Shown here: positions 27,765 to 38,128 of the stretch, piece by piece
Layout of the letters: every line of letters begins with the position of its first letter
Numbering within the stretch: position 1 is the stretch's first letter
From: Burkholderiales bacterium
GTDB lineage: Bacteria; Pseudomonadota; Gammaproteobacteria; Burkholderiales; Burkholderiaceae_C
DNA length: 64,000 nt
Direction of reading: 5' to 3'
Assembly: GCA_947381415.1 (NCBI GenBank)
Contig: CANCVB010000004.1
Location: 83,721 to 147,720, forward strand
Program-made: the position numbers and the translations under genes
The notes under the pieces: generated by a model
What the model was told of the DNA's origin: nothing
The model's input: the letters and a program-made list of their open reading frames with translations, nothing else
Databases searched by the model: none

Positions 27765-28712
27765 ATGACAATCAAAGTCGCATTGGCAGGTGCAGGGGCA
27801 TTCGGCATCAAACATTTGGATGGCATCAAACTCATCGACGGTGTGGAAGTGGTGTCCCTCATTGGGCGTGACTTGGTCAAGACCCAAGAGGTGGCGAACA
27901 AATACGGCATCGCCCACGTCACCACCGATCTCCATGAAAGCTTGGCCATCCAAGAGGTGGACGCGGTGATTTTGTGCACACCGACGCAATTGCATGCCTC
28001 TCAGTCCATCGCTTGCTTGAAAGCGGGCAAGCATGTGCAGGTGGAAATTCCTTTGTGTGATGTCTACAAAGACGGTGCCGAGGTGGTGGCGCTGCAACAG
28101 CAAACGGGTTTGGTGGCCATGTGCGGCCACACCCGTCGCTTCAACCCCAGCCATCAGTTTGTGCATCAACAGATTCAAGCGGGCACCTTCAAGGTCTATC
28201 AAATGGATGTGCAAACGTATTTTTTCCGTCGCACCAACATGAACGCCCTGGGTCAACCACGCAGTTGGACCGACCACCTGTTGTGGCACCACGCCGCGCA
28301 CACCGTGGATTTGTTCGCCTATCAAGCAGGCAGCCCCGTGGTGAAAGCCCATGCACTGCAAGGCCCGATTCACCCCACTTTGGGCATTGCCATGGACATG
28401 AGCATTCAATTGCAAGCGGCCAATGGCGCCATATGCACCTTGTCGCTCAGCTTCAACAACGATGGACCCTTGGGCACCTTTTTTCGCTATATCGGCGACA
28501 ACGCCACTTACATCGCGCGCTATGACGATTTGTTCAACGGCAAAGAAGAACAACTCGATGTGTCCAAGGTGGCGGTGTCCATGAACGGCATCGAGTTGCA
28601 AGACCGCGAGTTTTTTGCAGCCATTCGCGAAGGCCGTGAGCCCAATGGAAGCGTGGCCCAAGTGCTGCCTTGTTATCAGGTCTTGCACGACTTGGAGCAG
28701 CAGTTGTCATGA
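27765..28712 (+). CDS. pmdC: 4-carboxy-2-hydroxymuconate-6-semialdehyde dehydrogenase
   Basis: 315 residues from ATG 27765, preceded by AGGAAG; the same length as LigC. N-terminal Rossmann motif ALAGAGAFGIKHLDGI, then the Gfo/Idh/MocA-type EIPLCDVYKD and catalytic-region WTDHLLWHHAAHTVDLF. NADP-dependent oxidation of the cyclised CHMS hemiacetal to 2-pyrone-4,6-dicarboxylate. Its stop overlaps the next start. Confidence 0.93.
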   Translation: MTIKVALAGAGAFGIKHLDGIKLIDGVEVVSLIGRDLVKTQEVANKYGIAHVTTDLHESLAIQEVDAVILCTPTQLHASQSIACLKAGKHVQVEIPLCDVYKDGAEVVALQQQTGLVAMCGHTRRFNPSHQFVHQQIQAGTFKVYQMDVQTYFFRRTNMNALGQPRSWTDHLLWHHAAHTVDLFAYQAGSPVVKAHALQGPIHPTLGIAMDMSIQLQAANGAICTLSLSFNNDGPLGTFFRYIGDNATYIARYDDLFNGKEEQLDVSKVAVSMNGIELQDREFFAAIREGREPNGSVAQVLPCYQVLHDLEQQLS

Positions 28713-29728
28713 AGCCAAGGCAAGTTGGGCCCTTCCAGGTCAACCCCATCGGCCTGGGTTGCATGAACATTTGCGCGGTCTATGGGCCGCCGCCCAGCTT
28801 CGATGAAGCCGAGCGTTTGTTGCTCACCGCACTGGACGAGGGTGTGGACTTCTTCGACACCGCAGCGCTTTACGGCTTTGGTGAAAGTGAGCGCATCATC
28901 GGTCAAGTGTTATCCAAGCACCGAAGCCGTTTCACTTTGGCCAGTAAGTGCGGTTTGCATGGTGTAGACCTCAAAGGCGATGGCAAAAAAGTACGTGTCA
29001 TCGACGGACGTCCCGAGACACTGAAGGCCAATTGCGACAACAGTTTGCGCAGCCTAAAAACCGACGTGATCGACCTCTATTACCTGCACCGCTGGGACAA
29101 GAAAGTACCCATCGAGGACAGTGTGGGTGCTTTGAGTGATTTGGTACGTTCAGGAAAAATTCGCAGCATTGGCTTGTCCGAAGTGTCTGCTCAAACCCTG
29201 CGCAAAGCCCATCGAGAACACCCCATCGCAGCCTTGCAAACCGAGTATTCCTTGTGGACACGCAACCCCGAAATTGCCGTGCTCAAGGCTTGTGAAGAGC
29301 TGGGCATTGCCTTCGTGGCCTTCAGCCCTTTGGCGCGCAAATTCTTGTGCAACGACTTGCACGACATGGCCAGCCTGTCCGACAAAGATTGGCGGCACAC
29401 CTCGCCACGCTTCAATGCCGACAACTATCCGCTTAATTTGCGATTGCTCGACAGCTATGTGCAGATAGCCAAAGAACTCGGTTGTAGCCCTGCACAGTTG
29501 GCCTTGGCGTGGGTGCTGCATCAGGCGCCGCATATCGTCACCATTCCAGGCACATCACGTATCGATCACCTCAAAGACAATATGGGCGCTTTGGCTCTCA
29601 GCTTATCAGAGGATGTTTTAGGGCGCTTGAATCAGGCGATCAACCATCACAATGTGGTGGGTAAGCGCTATAACGCGCAAGCCAGCAGTGAGGTGGATAC
29701 CGAGGACTTCCCCGCCCAGTCAGGTTGA
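28709..29728 (+). CDS. aldo/keto reductase
   Basis: 339 residues from ATG 28709, overlapping the pmdC stop by four bases. AKR barrel with catalytic Asp-Tyr in DFFDTAALYGFGESE, Lys in ASKCGL, His in YYLHRWD, and the NADPH-binding IPGTSRIDHL. Last gene of the long aromatic operon; possible role in reducing an aromatic or ring-cleavage aldehyde, not determinable from sequence. Its 3' end overlaps convergent chrA by 9 bases. Confidence 0.85.
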   Translation: MKPRQVGPFQVNPIGLGCMNICAVYGPPPSFDEAERLLLTALDEGVDFFDTAALYGFGESERIIGQVLSKHRSRFTLASKCGLHGVDLKGDGKKVRVIDGRPETLKANCDNSLRSLKTDVIDLYYLHRWDKKVPIEDSVGALSDLVRSGKIRSIGLSEVSAQTLRKAHREHPIAALQTEYSLWTRNPEIAVLKACEELGIAFVAFSPLARKFLCNDLHDMASLSDKDWRHTSPRFNADNYPLNLRLLDSYVQIAKELGCSPAQLALAWVLHQAPHIVTIPGTSRIDHLKDNMGALALSLSEDVLGRLNQAINHHNVVGKRYNAQASSEVDTEDFPAQSG

Positions 29729-31051
29729 CAGCAAGCTTGTGGCCACGCCAACCAAGCCACTGGCCACAATCACATGAATGACGTTGACTTTGTACTTGAA
29801 CAGTGCAACCCCCGCAGCCAAGGCGATGGCCACGGCAGACCACTGTATGGATCCATGTATCCCCTGTGGCCACAGGGTGTGAATCGCAAAGAACAGCGCC
29901 AGTTGCACAATCATTCCCACCACAGCTGCAGTGATGGCAGTGAGCGGTGCAGTGAATGACAGCTTGCCGTGGGTGCTTTCGATGAAGGGGCCACCCGCCA
30001 AAATAAACACAAATGAAGGCAAAAACGTAAACCACGTGACCAGCACGGCCGCTGCCGTGCCCGCCCACAAAAGATGTTCAGGCCCGAAGACCGCATTTGC
30101 ATAACCACCGACAAAACCCACAAATGCCACCACCATGATGAGCGGGCCAGGCGTGGTTTCGCCCAGTGCCAAACCGTCCATCATCTGTGCGGCAGAGACC
30201 CAGGCAAACTGGTCAACCGCGCCTTGGTACACATAGGGAAGCACTGCGTAGGCACCGCCAAAAGTCATGAGTGCCGCTTTGGTAAAAAACCAAGCCATTT
30301 GGGTGAAGCTATGTTCCCAACCCTTTTGCAGGATAAGCCACGCCATGGGGATGGCCCACAACAACCAGCCTCCTAACACGACATAAAACAAACGTCGCCA
30401 TTGGAAAATGGCATGCGCAGGTGGGGCAGTGGTGTCATCGATCACGGCCGGTTCTGTTGTCAACCCAGCGCTGGCATGGGCATGTGTCAGGTGAAATGCT
30501 TGCGGCGCAAACCGGTCGCCCAAATAGCCCATCAACGCAGCCCCCAAAACCACCATGGGAAAAGGCGCATTGAACAGAAACACCAGTACAAAACTTGTCA
30601 CAGCGACAGACCACAAGACGGTATTTTTCAGGGTTCGCGAACCAATTCTTTGCGCGGAGTGCAGCACGATGGCAATCACGGCGGGTTTGATGCCAGCAAA
30701 CAATCCTGCGATCCAAGCAACTTCACCCCATGCTATATAGACCCAAGACAGCGCGATCAAAATCAACAGCGAGGGCAAGACAAACAAGACACCGGCCACA
30801 ATACCGCCCCAGGTTTTGTGCATCAACCAACCCAAATAGGTTGCCAACTGTTGCGCTTCGGGCCCAGGAAGAACCATGCAATAGTTCAGCGCGTGCAAAA
30901 AGCGTTTCTCAGAAATCCAGCGCCTGCGAACCACCAATTCCTCGTGCATGATGGCAATCTGGCCAGCAGGACCGCCAAAGCTGATGAAGCCCAACTTCAG
31001 CCAAAAAGCAAAGGCTTGCCACGCACTGGGGAAATCAGGTTTGTTGGACAT
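29720..31051 (-). CDS. chrA: chromate transporter, ChrA family (two-domain)
   Basis: 443 residues made of two homologous CHR halves, each with its landmark motifs: FISFGGPAGQ and VLPGPEAQQ in the first, MTFGGAYAVLP and TTPGPLIM in the second. About ten to twelve membrane segments. Long-chain ChrA proteins export chromate, driven by the proton gradient; many family members are not experimentally tied to chromate. Start overlaps the 3' end of the DMT gene. Confidence 0.88.
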   Translation of the reverse strand: MSNKPDFPSAWQAFAFWLKLGFISFGGPAGQIAIMHEELVVRRRWISEKRFLHALNYCMVLPGPEAQQLATYLGWLMHKTWGGIVAGVLFVLPSLLILIALSWVYIAWGEVAWIAGLFAGIKPAVIAIVLHSAQRIGSRTLKNTVLWSVAVTSFVLVFLFNAPFPMVVLGAALMGYLGDRFAPQAFHLTHAHASAGLTTEPAVIDDTTAPPAHAIFQWRRLFYVVLGGWLLWAIPMAWLILQKGWEHSFTQMAWFFTKAALMTFGGAYAVLPYVYQGAVDQFAWVSAAQMMDGLALGETTPGPLIMVVAFVGFVGGYANAVFGPEHLLWAGTAAAVLVTWFTFLPSFVFILAGGPFIESTHGKLSFTAPLTAITAAVVGMIVQLALFFAIHTLWPQGIHGSIQWSAVAIALAAGVALFKYKVNVIHVIVASGLVGVATSLLST

Positions 31052-31913
31052 ACTGGCTTCTCAACATCATCAGACCCGCACCGACCAGCAGCAGCATGCC
31101 ACCCCAGGCCAAGGCATTGGGAATGTCTCCCCACACCACATAGCCCATGACAACGGCGGTAAGCAAACCAACATAGCGAAACGGCGCGACCACGGTCAAA
31201 TCGGCACTGCGGGTGCTTTGAATGAGCAGGAAATAGCCAGTGCTGAGCAGCACGGCAGCTCCCGCCAAACATGCCCAGGAGGTCATGCTCATGGGCACCC
31301 AGTCTTGCCAGATGCTCCACAGCCCAGCCAAGACGGTTGCCGCAGTGGCGGTGCACAAGGTAACCATCAATGAAGGCGTATGCGAGGGTACAAAGCGCAT
31401 GCTGACATCGCGCAACGCATGCAGCAAGGTGCCCCCTAAACACACCCAGGCCCAATGGTTAAACCCATCTGCTTGGGGTTGCACCACCAGCAACACGCCT
31501 GCAAAACCTGTGGCAATGATCAGCCAGTGGCGAAGACTGACCTGCACCCCTAACAGCAGCCCCGACAACAAAGCTATCAGCAAAGGGCTTGCCATGTTGA
31601 TGGCCGTGGCATTGGCCAAGGGCATGTGAAACATGGCGGTGAGATAAACCAAACTGGCCAAACCGTCCAATGAAGACCGAATCCATACCCAGCGCTCGCG
31701 CAAATGGCGTAGGGCTTCTCGCGGTTTTTGAAAAATACCTGTGTAGGTGCACAACGCAGCCAATCCCAGCACCGCCAATAAGCCGCGCAAAAAAATCAGC
31801 TGCGCGGGTGGCAGACTGGCGCTGACGTACTTGACCAGCGAATCGTTTAAAACAAAGCTGGCCATGCCTACCGACATGGCGATCACGCCACGTCGGTTGT
31901 GGGCTGCGGTCAT
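31035..31913 (-). CDS. DMT-superfamily (EamA) permease
   Basis: 292 residues with ten predicted membrane segments in two EamA repeats (residues about 10-140 and 150-285). Metabolite exporter or importer of unknown substrate. Its ATG overlaps the rpoD stop by four bases (31910-31913), so it is probably translated from the rpoD transcript, with chrA after it. Confidence 0.82.
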   Translation of the reverse strand: MTAAHNRRGVIAMSVGMASFVLNDSLVKYVSASLPPAQLIFLRGLLAVLGLAALCTYTGIFQKPREALRHLRERWVWIRSSLDGLASLVYLTAMFHMPLANATAINMASPLLIALLSGLLLGVQVSLRHWLIIATGFAGVLLVVQPQADGFNHWAWVCLGGTLLHALRDVSMRFVPSHTPSLMVTLCTATAATVLAGLWSIWQDWVPMSMTSWACLAGAAVLLSTGYFLLIQSTRSADLTVVAPFRYVGLLTAVVMGYVVWGDIPNALAWGGMLLLVGAGLMMLRSQYVQQT

Positions 31914-34237
31914 AGGGTGTCGATGAAACTGCGCAGTTTGTCTGATCGGCTGGGGTGCTTGAGTTTGCGCAAAGCCTTGGCTTCAATTTGACGGATGCGC
32001 TCGCGTGTGACGTCAAATTGCTTGCCCACCTCTTCCAAGGTGTGGTCGTTGTCCATCTCGATGCCAAAGCGCATGCGCAAGACTTTGGCTTCGCGGGGTG
32101 TGAGGCCATCCAAAATTTCTTTCACCACATCGCGCAAACCGGCTTGCATGGCGGCTTCCAGCGGTGCTGTGTTGGCACTGTCTTCGATGAAGTCACCCAA
32201 GTGCGAATCGTCATCGTCGCCAATGGGTGTTTCCATGGAGATAGGCTCTTTGGCAATCTTCATGATCTTGCGAATCTTGTCTTCCGGCATCTCCATTTTT
32301 TCGGCCAAGATGGAAGCGTCGGGCTCGAAACCAAACTCTTGCAAGTGTTGGCGGCTGATGCGGTTCATCTTGTTGATGGTCTCAATCATGTGCACCGGAA
32401 TACGGATGGTGCGGGCTTGGTCAGCAATCGAGCGGGTAATGGCCTGTCGAATCCACCAGGTGGCGTAAGTGGAGAACTTGTAGCCACGGCGGTATTCAAA
32501 TTTATCGACAGCTTTCATCAAACCGATGTTGCCCTCTTGGATCAAGTCCAGGAATTGCAAACCGCGGTTGGTGTATTTTTTTGCAATCGAAATCACCAAA
32601 CGCAAGTTGGCTTCGATCATTTCTTTCTTGGCGTTGCGAGAAGCGCGTTCGCCTTCATTCATGCGCTTGTTGATGTCTTTGAGTTCAGCCAAAGGCACCA
32701 CCACACGGGTTTGTATTTCCGTGAGTTTTTGCTGCAATTCTTGAATGGCTGGGATGTTACGGGTCATGGTCACTGACCATGGCTTGGCTGCGGCCGATTG
32801 CTTTTCTACCCATTTCAGGTTCAGCAAATTCGCAGGAAACTCTTTGATGAACATGTCTTGAGGCATGCCACAACGGTCGACGATGATGCGACGCAGTTCG
32901 CGTTCTTTTTTGCGCACGTCGTCAACTTGACCACGCACCAGGTCACACAATTTTTCAATCGTGCGGGCGGTAAAACGCACCGTCATCAGTTCTTCACTGA
33001 TGGATTTTTGTATCTTCAGGTAGGCGGGGGAACCATAGCCTTCTTTGTCAAAGGCTTTGCGCATTTTTTCAAACAGGGTCAGGACGCGGTCAAAGCGGGT
33101 AAGGGCCTCGGCTTTCAACTCTTCCAGCTTCTTGGTGAGGGCTTTAGAGCCGCCTTTGCCGTCATCATCGTCAGAGTCGTCAAACTCGTCAAAGTCTTCT
33201 TCTGCCACATAGTCATCGGCTTCGTTGGCGTTGCTAAAGCCGTCGACGATGGTGGAGATGACCACTTTGCCTTCACGAATTTCTTCGGCCATGCGCAAAA
33301 TCTCGGCGACAGTGGCGGGAGAAGCGCTGATGGCTTCCATCATGGCCATCAAACCACCTTCGATGCGCTTGGCGATCTCGATTTCACCTTCACGGGTCAG
33401 CAACTCCACCGTGCCCATCTCACGCATATACATGCGCACGGGGTCGGTGGTGCGGCCAAATTCACTGTCTACGGTAGACAGCGCGGCTTCGGCTTCTTCC
33501 TCGGCTTCTTCTTCGCTGGCGACTGTTGGGCCAGTGTTGGTGATCAGCAAAGTTTCAGCATCAGGCGTTTGTTCATAGACCGCCACACCCATGTCGTTCA
33601 ACATGGTGATCACAACTTCCATGGTCTCTGCATCGACCAGTTTGTCGGGCAGGTGGTCAGAAATTTCGCCGTGCGTGAGGTAGCCGCGTGTCTTACCCAG
33701 TTTGATCAGGGTTTTCAAGCGAGAACGCCGCTTGGCCAAGTCTTCTTCTGACAAGACGGCTTCGTCTAAACCAAATTCTTTCATCAAGGCGCGCTCTTTG
33801 GCCTTGCTGATCTTCATTCGTAAAGGTTTGACCTTTTCACCATTGGCCACCGTCTCTTCAGCAAATTCCGCTTCCAAGTCGACCAAGTCTTCGTCTTCGG
33901 CCACAACCTTCTTGGTTGCCTTGCCTTTAGCAGCTGTTTTGGCAGTCGCTTTAGGTGGTTTGGCTTTTTCCGCGCTGGGTTTGGCGGGCGCTTTGGCCGC
34001 GGGTTTTGCGACGGCTTTGACAGGGGCTTTCGCAACAGGTTTGCTTGCGGCTTTGGCAGCAGGCTTGGCAACAGGTTTGGCGGCAGGTTTGGCGGCAGTT
34101 TTCGCGACAGGCTTGGCAGGGGCTTTTTTGGCAGTCGACACAGGAGAGGCTTTCTTCGGGACAGTTTTGGCAGAGGATGCTGATGGTTTAGCGGCTGTTT
34201 TGGCCTTGGCAGGCTGAGTGGACTTCTTGGCTGGCAT
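31910..34237 (-). CDS. rpoD: RNA polymerase primary sigma factor RpoD (sigma-70)
   Basis: 775 residues. Residues 1-110 are a low-complexity Ala/Lys/Pro tract, then region 1.1, region 1.2 with [11 protein letters not shown], the non-conserved insert with an acidic stretch (about residues 305-330), core region 2 ([22 protein letters not shown]) and region 4.2 ([25 protein letters not shown]). Directs housekeeping transcription. Follows dnaG with a 191-base leader region containing its own promoter. The downstream DMT and chrA genes overlap in series. Confidence 0.97.
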   Translation of the reverse strand: MPAKKSTQPAKAKTAAKPSASSAKTVPKKASPVSTAKKAPAKPVAKTAAKPAAKPVAKPAAKAASKPVAKAPVKAVAKPAAKAPAKPSAEKAKPPKATAKTAAKGKATKKVVAEDEDLVDLEAEFAEETVANGEKVKPLRMKISKAKERALMKEFGLDEAVLSEEDLAKRRSRLKTLIKLGKTRGYLTHGEISDHLPDKLVDAETMEVVITMLNDMGVAVYEQTPDAETLLITNTGPTVASEEEAEEEAEAALSTVDSEFGRTTDPVRMYMREMGTVELLTREGEIEIAKRIEGGLMAMMEAISASPATVAEILRMAEEIREGKVVISTIVDGFSNANEADDYVAEEDFDEFDDSDDDDGKGGSKALTKKLEELKAEALTRFDRVLTLFEKMRKAFDKEGYGSPAYLKIQKSISEELMTVRFTARTIEKLCDLVRGQVDDVRKKERELRRIIVDRCGMPQDMFIKEFPANLLNLKWVEKQSAAAKPWSVTMTRNIPAIQELQQKLTEIQTRVVVPLAELKDINKRMNEGERASRNAKKEMIEANLRLVISIAKKYTNRGLQFLDLIQEGNIGLMKAVDKFEYRRGYKFSTYATWWIRQAITRSIADQARTIRIPVHMIETINKMNRISRQHLQEFGFEPDASILAEKMEMPEDKIRKIMKIAKEPISMETPIGDDDDSHLGDFIEDSANTAPLEAAMQAGLRDVVKEILDGLTPREAKVLRMRFGIEMDNDHTLEEVGKQFDVTRERIRQIEAKALRKLKHPSRSDKLRSFIDTL
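33974..34120 (-). repeat. degenerate repeats encoding the Ala/Lys/Pro tract of RpoD
   Basis: Corresponds to RpoD residues about 40-88, built from imperfect units such as AAKPVAKP. At DNA level short direct repeats like GGCAGGTTTGGC recur. In-frame expansion or contraction is plausible here. Confidence 0.7.
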
Positions 34238-34248
34238 GTCAATCCTTG

Positions 34249-34285
34249 GACAACAAAAAGGGGATAGCGCTTTGAATAAGCGCTA
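34249..34285 (-). promoter_or_regulatory. hairpin in the rpoD leader (possible attenuator)
   Basis: Perfect arms TAGCGCTT (34265-34272) and AAGCGCTA (34278-34285) with a 5-base loop; on the minus strand the stem is followed by TCCCCTTTTT shortly before rpoD. The 5-base gap before the T-run makes it a weak terminator; attenuation or mRNA stabilisation is possible. Confidence 0.45.
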
Positions 34286-34427
34286 ACAGGACAGTGGCAG
34301 GGGTTCCAAGCAAGCTGAAAGGGCGATCATTTGGTGTGCAATCCTTGCGGTGTATGGCGGGTTGTGAACGCAGTCACGTTTGGCCTGGCCCGGAGGTGTT
34401 GCTGTCGCGCTTGCCTAAGAAAAGTGG

Positions 34428-34436
34428 ATTATACCA
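34428..34436 (-). promoter_or_regulatory. extended -10 promoter for rpoD
   Basis: Minus strand TGGTATAAT: a perfect TATAAT preceded by the TGn extended -10 element, overlapping the dnaG stop codon. The -35 region (CACATT at 17 bases) is weak, as is common with extended -10 promoters. Predicted transcript start near 34421, giving a leader of about 185 bases. Confidence 0.6.
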
Positions 34437-36288
34437 AAGGGGCTTTTTTCAATGTGGCTAAACGGGCATTCAATTGCTTGATCCGCGCATACGCATCCGG
34501 GTCGCTGGCCATGCGTCGGGTCAAGCTGTCTATTTCTTGGGACAGTTGATCTTTCTCCAAAGCCAACAAAATGCTTTGTAACTCACCGGCATCGCTATCG
34601 ATGTCAGCGGGTGCATCATCGATCAAGCGCGATACGATGGCTTCGTATGCGTGGCCGCGCAGACCTTCACGCAACGCCGCCAAGGATTGCACACCATGCT
34701 CTAACCACTGTTGGTTTAACCAAGCCATTAATTCGCCGTAGGGCACGGGCATCTCCAGCAACAAGTGCTGCTGCTGTCCCGAAAGCGCATCCCATTGCTG
34801 CATATCTGAAAAAACAATTTGCAATGCCCTGTCTTGGCGTGTGGGCGCTTTGCTGCGCAGGTTGATGCCGATGGGGGGCGTGCGCTTGGGGTTGCCCGAG
34901 CGCGACCAAGGACTGGTTTTGGTCAAGCCCGCTTGAGGGGCAGACTTGGCGTTTGGGTGGGGGGGAGGAGATCGTGTGGGGCCCGAGGTTTGCCACAGAC
35001 GTTGCAACTCATGTTGACCAATGCCCACGGTGTCGGCCCATTCATTGAGCAACTGGGTTTTGAGGACACCCTCGGGCATCGCCAACCACAAAGGTTTGGC
35101 CTGCGCCGCCAGCAAAGCGCGCCCCTCTGCGGTGTCGATGTCACATCCTTCTCGAGCGACCTCCATCACAAAACGTGACAAAGGCGTGGCATCTGAAACC
35201 ATCCGAGAAAACGCATCTGTGCCGTGGGCACGCACAAAACTGTCCGGGTCGTGCTCGGCAGGCAAGAACAAAAACTTCACATTGCGCGTGTCGCTGGCAA
35301 AGGGCAGGGCGCCATCCAGTGCTTTGCGGGCAGCACGGCGGCCGGCGGCATCCCCATCAAAACTGAAGACCACCGAATCGGTGAAACGAAACAGTTTTTG
35401 CACATGGTCAGTGGTGCAAGCCGTCCCCAAGGTGGCCACGGCGTTAGGAAAACCCAGTTGCGCCAAGGCCACCACATCCATATAGCCCTCGGTGACCAGT
35501 ACATAACCTGCTTCGCGCAAAGCTTGTCGCGCTTCATACAAGCCGTACAACTCGCGTCCTTTGCTGAACACCGGTGTCTCTGGCGAATTGAGGTATTTGG
35601 GCGTGCCATCGCCGAGCACACGGCCACCAAACCCGATGCACTCACCTTTGACGTTGCGGATGGGAAACATGATGCGATCGCGAAAGCGGTCGTAGCGTTT
35701 GTCTTCTTCACCACCTTCTTCGTGGGTGATCACCAAACCCGACTCCACCAGCAGCGCGTCTTGGTAGTCAGCAAAGACGCTGGCTAAATTACGCCAGCCA
35801 TCTGGGGCATAGCCCAGACCAAATTGCTTGGCGACTTCGCCCGAGAGGCCTCGCCCTTTCAAGTAATCAATCGCTTGTGGGCTGGTTTTCAGGTGTTTAC
35901 GGTAAGACTCACCGGCTTTTTCCAACACCTCGTTCAAGGTCGCTTGGCGTTGCCGTTGTTGTTGCGCGCGTTGTCGCTCTGCGGGGTCGGCATCGTCCTC
36001 TGGCACTTGCAACCCATAGCTTTGCGCCAAGTCCTTGACGGCCTCAATGAAACTCATGCCAGCATGTTCCATGAGAAAACCAATGGCGTTTCCGTTTTTG
36101 CCACAGCCAAAGCAATGGAAAAATTGCTTGGTCGGGCTGACAGAGAAAGAGGGTGATTTTTCGCCATGGAAAGGGCAAAGACCCATGTAATTGGCCCCCC
36201 CTTTTTTCAACTGCACATAGCGGCCAACCACCTCCACCACATCGCTGCGGTTGATCAACTCTTGGATAAACGACTGGGGAATGGCCAT
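34429..36288 (-). CDS. dnaG: DNA primase
   Basis: 619 residues from the ATG ending at 36288 (MAIPQSFIQELINRSDVVEVV); the frame stays open 231 bases further upstream but that part is antisense-like read-through of the GGT gene. N-terminal CHC2 zinc ribbon (CPFHGEKSPSF and CFGCG), TOPRIM catalytic core (VTEGYMDVV and SFDGDAAGRRAA), then the helicase-interaction domain. Makes RNA primers at the replication fork. Starts one base after the GGT stop; the usual upstream neighbour rpsU is absent. Confidence 0.96.
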   Translation of the reverse strand: MAIPQSFIQELINRSDVVEVVGRYVQLKKGGANYMGLCPFHGEKSPSFSVSPTKQFFHCFGCGKNGNAIGFLMEHAGMSFIEAVKDLAQSYGLQVPEDDADPAERQRAQQQRQRQATLNEVLEKAGESYRKHLKTSPQAIDYLKGRGLSGEVAKQFGLGYAPDGWRNLASVFADYQDALLVESGLVITHEEGGEEDKRYDRFRDRIMFPIRNVKGECIGFGGRVLGDGTPKYLNSPETPVFSKGRELYGLYEARQALREAGYVLVTEGYMDVVALAQLGFPNAVATLGTACTTDHVQKLFRFTDSVVFSFDGDAAGRRAARKALDGALPFASDTRNVKFLFLPAEHDPDSFVRAHGTDAFSRMVSDATPLSRFVMEVAREGCDIDTAEGRALLAAQAKPLWLAMPEGVLKTQLLNEWADTVGIGQHELQRLWQTSGPTRSPPPHPNAKSAPQAGLTKTSPWSRSGNPKRTPPIGINLRSKAPTRQDRALQIVFSDMQQWDALSGQQQHLLLEMPVPYGELMAWLNQQWLEHGVQSLAALREGLRGHAYEAIVSRLIDDAPADIDSDAGELQSILLALEKDQLSQEIDSLTRRMASDPDAYARIKQLNARLATLKKAPLV

Positions 36289-36289
36289 A

Positions 36290-38128
36290 TCAATCGCCAG
36301 CGACCACGCCCTCGCGGCGTGGGTCTGCAGCGCCAAACCAATCGGGGCCGAGGCGTTGCAAGGCTTGCAAGCCACTGGGCATATCCATTTCTTTGACGGT
36401 ATGGCCCAACACATGCAGGTTGGACAAGGTGGCAAACGGAAACAAACCTGCCTCCAGCAACAAAGCGGAGTTAGCGCCTGTGACACCTGAGTGCGGCAGG
36501 TTGATGGCTTGCTGGGCATTGAGTTCCCAATGCAACATGGCCCACAAGGTTTGTGCGGTGAAGTGAATGATCATGGCGCCACCGGGGCTGCCCAAACTGG
36601 CAAGCAATTCACCACGCTCTTGACCTTCTCTTTGCGAAAACACCAAGGTCGGGCTCATCGAGGAGCGGGGACGCTTACCGCCTTGAACACGGTTGGCGAT
36701 GGGGCGACCGAACTCATCTTGCGGCACAAAGCTGAAATCGGTCAGCTGGTTGTTCAGCAAAAAACCACCTGGCAAGTTATCTATGCCCACCATGATTCGA
36801 GCGCCAAAACCACTTTCGATGGTCGTGGTCATGGCCAAGGCATTGCCCAAGCCATCCACAATACTGATGTGACTGGTGCCGTACTCGGTTTGGTCTGGCA
36901 TGGGCGCAAAGCCTTGCAGTTGGCTACCTGGGTTGCCAGCGCGCACTTGCGGCAGTCGTCTGTCGCTGATTTGGCTGGCGCGCGACTGCAAATAGCTTGG
37001 GTCGAGCAAGGCATCCCAGTCTTGGGCTGGCGGGCTGACAAATGCAGGATCGGCGATGAACTGCGCGCGATCGGCAAAGGCCAAGCGCGCCGCTTCGTTG
37101 TAGTTGTGCAGCCATGCCGTGGGGGGTATGACTGTGTTGCGTTCTGGCCAGGCAGAGGGAGGGAGTTGGTTATTTGAATCGGTGGCCAGCATGCCTACGA
37201 TTTGCCCCATGGTGATCAAACCAGAACTGGGCGGCCCCACACCGCAAACCTGTACTTGGTTGGTGCTGCTAAAGGTGCTGGCATGTGAAAAACACAGGGC
37301 ATCACGAACCAGTGAATCGTAGTTTTGCAAATCTTGCAGACTGAGTAAGCCTGGGTTGTCGGGGTGTTGTTGCACCTTGTCGACCATGGCTTGGGCAATC
37401 TCTCCGCTGTAAAAAGCGTCTATACCTTCTTGCGCAATGCGTTTGAAAATACCGGCCAGTGCAGGGTTTTGCAGGTGGTGTCCCACCGGCCAAGGCTTGC
37501 CATCGCTTTGAAAGAAATAGGCAGCGGCTTGGGGGTCGCGCTGCAATGTGGTGTCTGCACTCAGCAGAGCGTGCAAACGTGGGCTGATGGGAAAGCCCTG
37601 TTCGGCCAAGGTGATCGCGGGTTCAAACAATTGCGCCCAAGGCAAAGCACCATGTTGTTGGTGGGCTTTGGCCAACATGCGCAGCAAACCGGGCACACCC
37701 ACCGAACGGCCACCCACCACAGCGGCTTGAAAGTCCATGGGTTTGTCGTCGCGCATGAACAAGCGTTCGCTCGCCAAGGCTGGCGCAGTTTCACGGCCAT
37801 CAAAGACCTGCAAGACATCTTCGTCATGGTGTAACAAAAATGCCCCGCCACCGATGCCACTGGACTGTGGCTCGACCAAGCTCAGCACCATTTGCACCGC
37901 AATGGCGGCATCCACCGCCGTACCGCCTGCTTGCAACACTTGGTAGCCTGCATCGCTGGCCAAAGGGTTGGCGGCTGCGACACCACGTTGGGCAAGACGC
38001 CAGCCTGGTTTGGCTTGGTAGCCGCTGGCAGCCTCAGGAAAATCAGGGATGCGGTAATTCAGCTGAGCCTGGGCAAAACCAGCGATCAGACCCAGCGAAA
38101 GCGCAATTGCCCTTACAGCGTTTTGCAC
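36290..38128 (-). CDS. ggt: gamma-glutamyltransferase
   Basis: 612 residues from a GTG start (38128) directly after the SDR stop. Signal peptide (residues 1-21, AIALSLGLIAGFAQA). Precursor of the two-subunit periplasmic N-terminal nucleophile hydrolase: the autocleavage/catalytic threonine is T418 in EYGTSHISIVD, and GGKRPRSSMSPT and SPGGAMI are substrate-binding segments. Cleaves glutathione and other gamma-glutamyl amides. Placement immediately upstream of dnaG is unusual. Confidence 0.92.
   Translation of the reverse strand: MQNAVRAIALSLGLIAGFAQAQLNYRIPDFPEAASGYQAKPGWRLAQRGVAAANPLASDAGYQVLQAGGTAVDAAIAVQMVLSLVEPQSSGIGGGAFLLHHDEDVLQVFDGRETAPALASERLFMRDDKPMDFQAAVVGGRSVGVPGLLRMLAKAHQQHGALPWAQLFEPAITLAEQGFPISPRLHALLSADTTLQRDPQAAAYFFQSDGKPWPVGHHLQNPALAGIFKRIAQEGIDAFYSGEIAQAMVDKVQQHPDNPGLLSLQDLQNYDSLVRDALCFSHASTFSSTNQVQVCGVGPPSSGLITMGQIVGMLATDSNNQLPPSAWPERNTVIPPTAWLHNYNEAARLAFADRAQFIADPAFVSPPAQDWDALLDPSYLQSRASQISDRRLPQVRAGNPGSQLQGFAPMPDQTEYGTSHISIVDGLGNALAMTTTIESGFGARIMVGIDNLPGGFLLNNQLTDFSFVPQDEFGRPIANRVQGGKRPRSSMSPTLVFSQREGQERGELLASLGSPGGAMIIHFTAQTLWAMLHWELNAQQAINLPHSGVTGANSALLLEAGLFPFATLSNLHVLGHTVKEMDMPSGLQALQRLGPDWFGAADPRREGVVAGD

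Noticed and set aside
27753..28688. 311-residue minus-strand frame over pmdC
   Set aside because: Antisense shadow; LigC motifs fix the coding strand.
33974..34120. Short repeats in rpoD as a CRISPR or mobile repeat
   Set aside because: They are in-frame codon repeats for an Ala/Lys/Pro tract, with no spacers.
36289..36519. 77-residue N-terminal extension of DnaG
   Set aside because: Lies wholly within ggt in another frame and has no primase homology; the canonical DnaG N-terminus starts at 36288.
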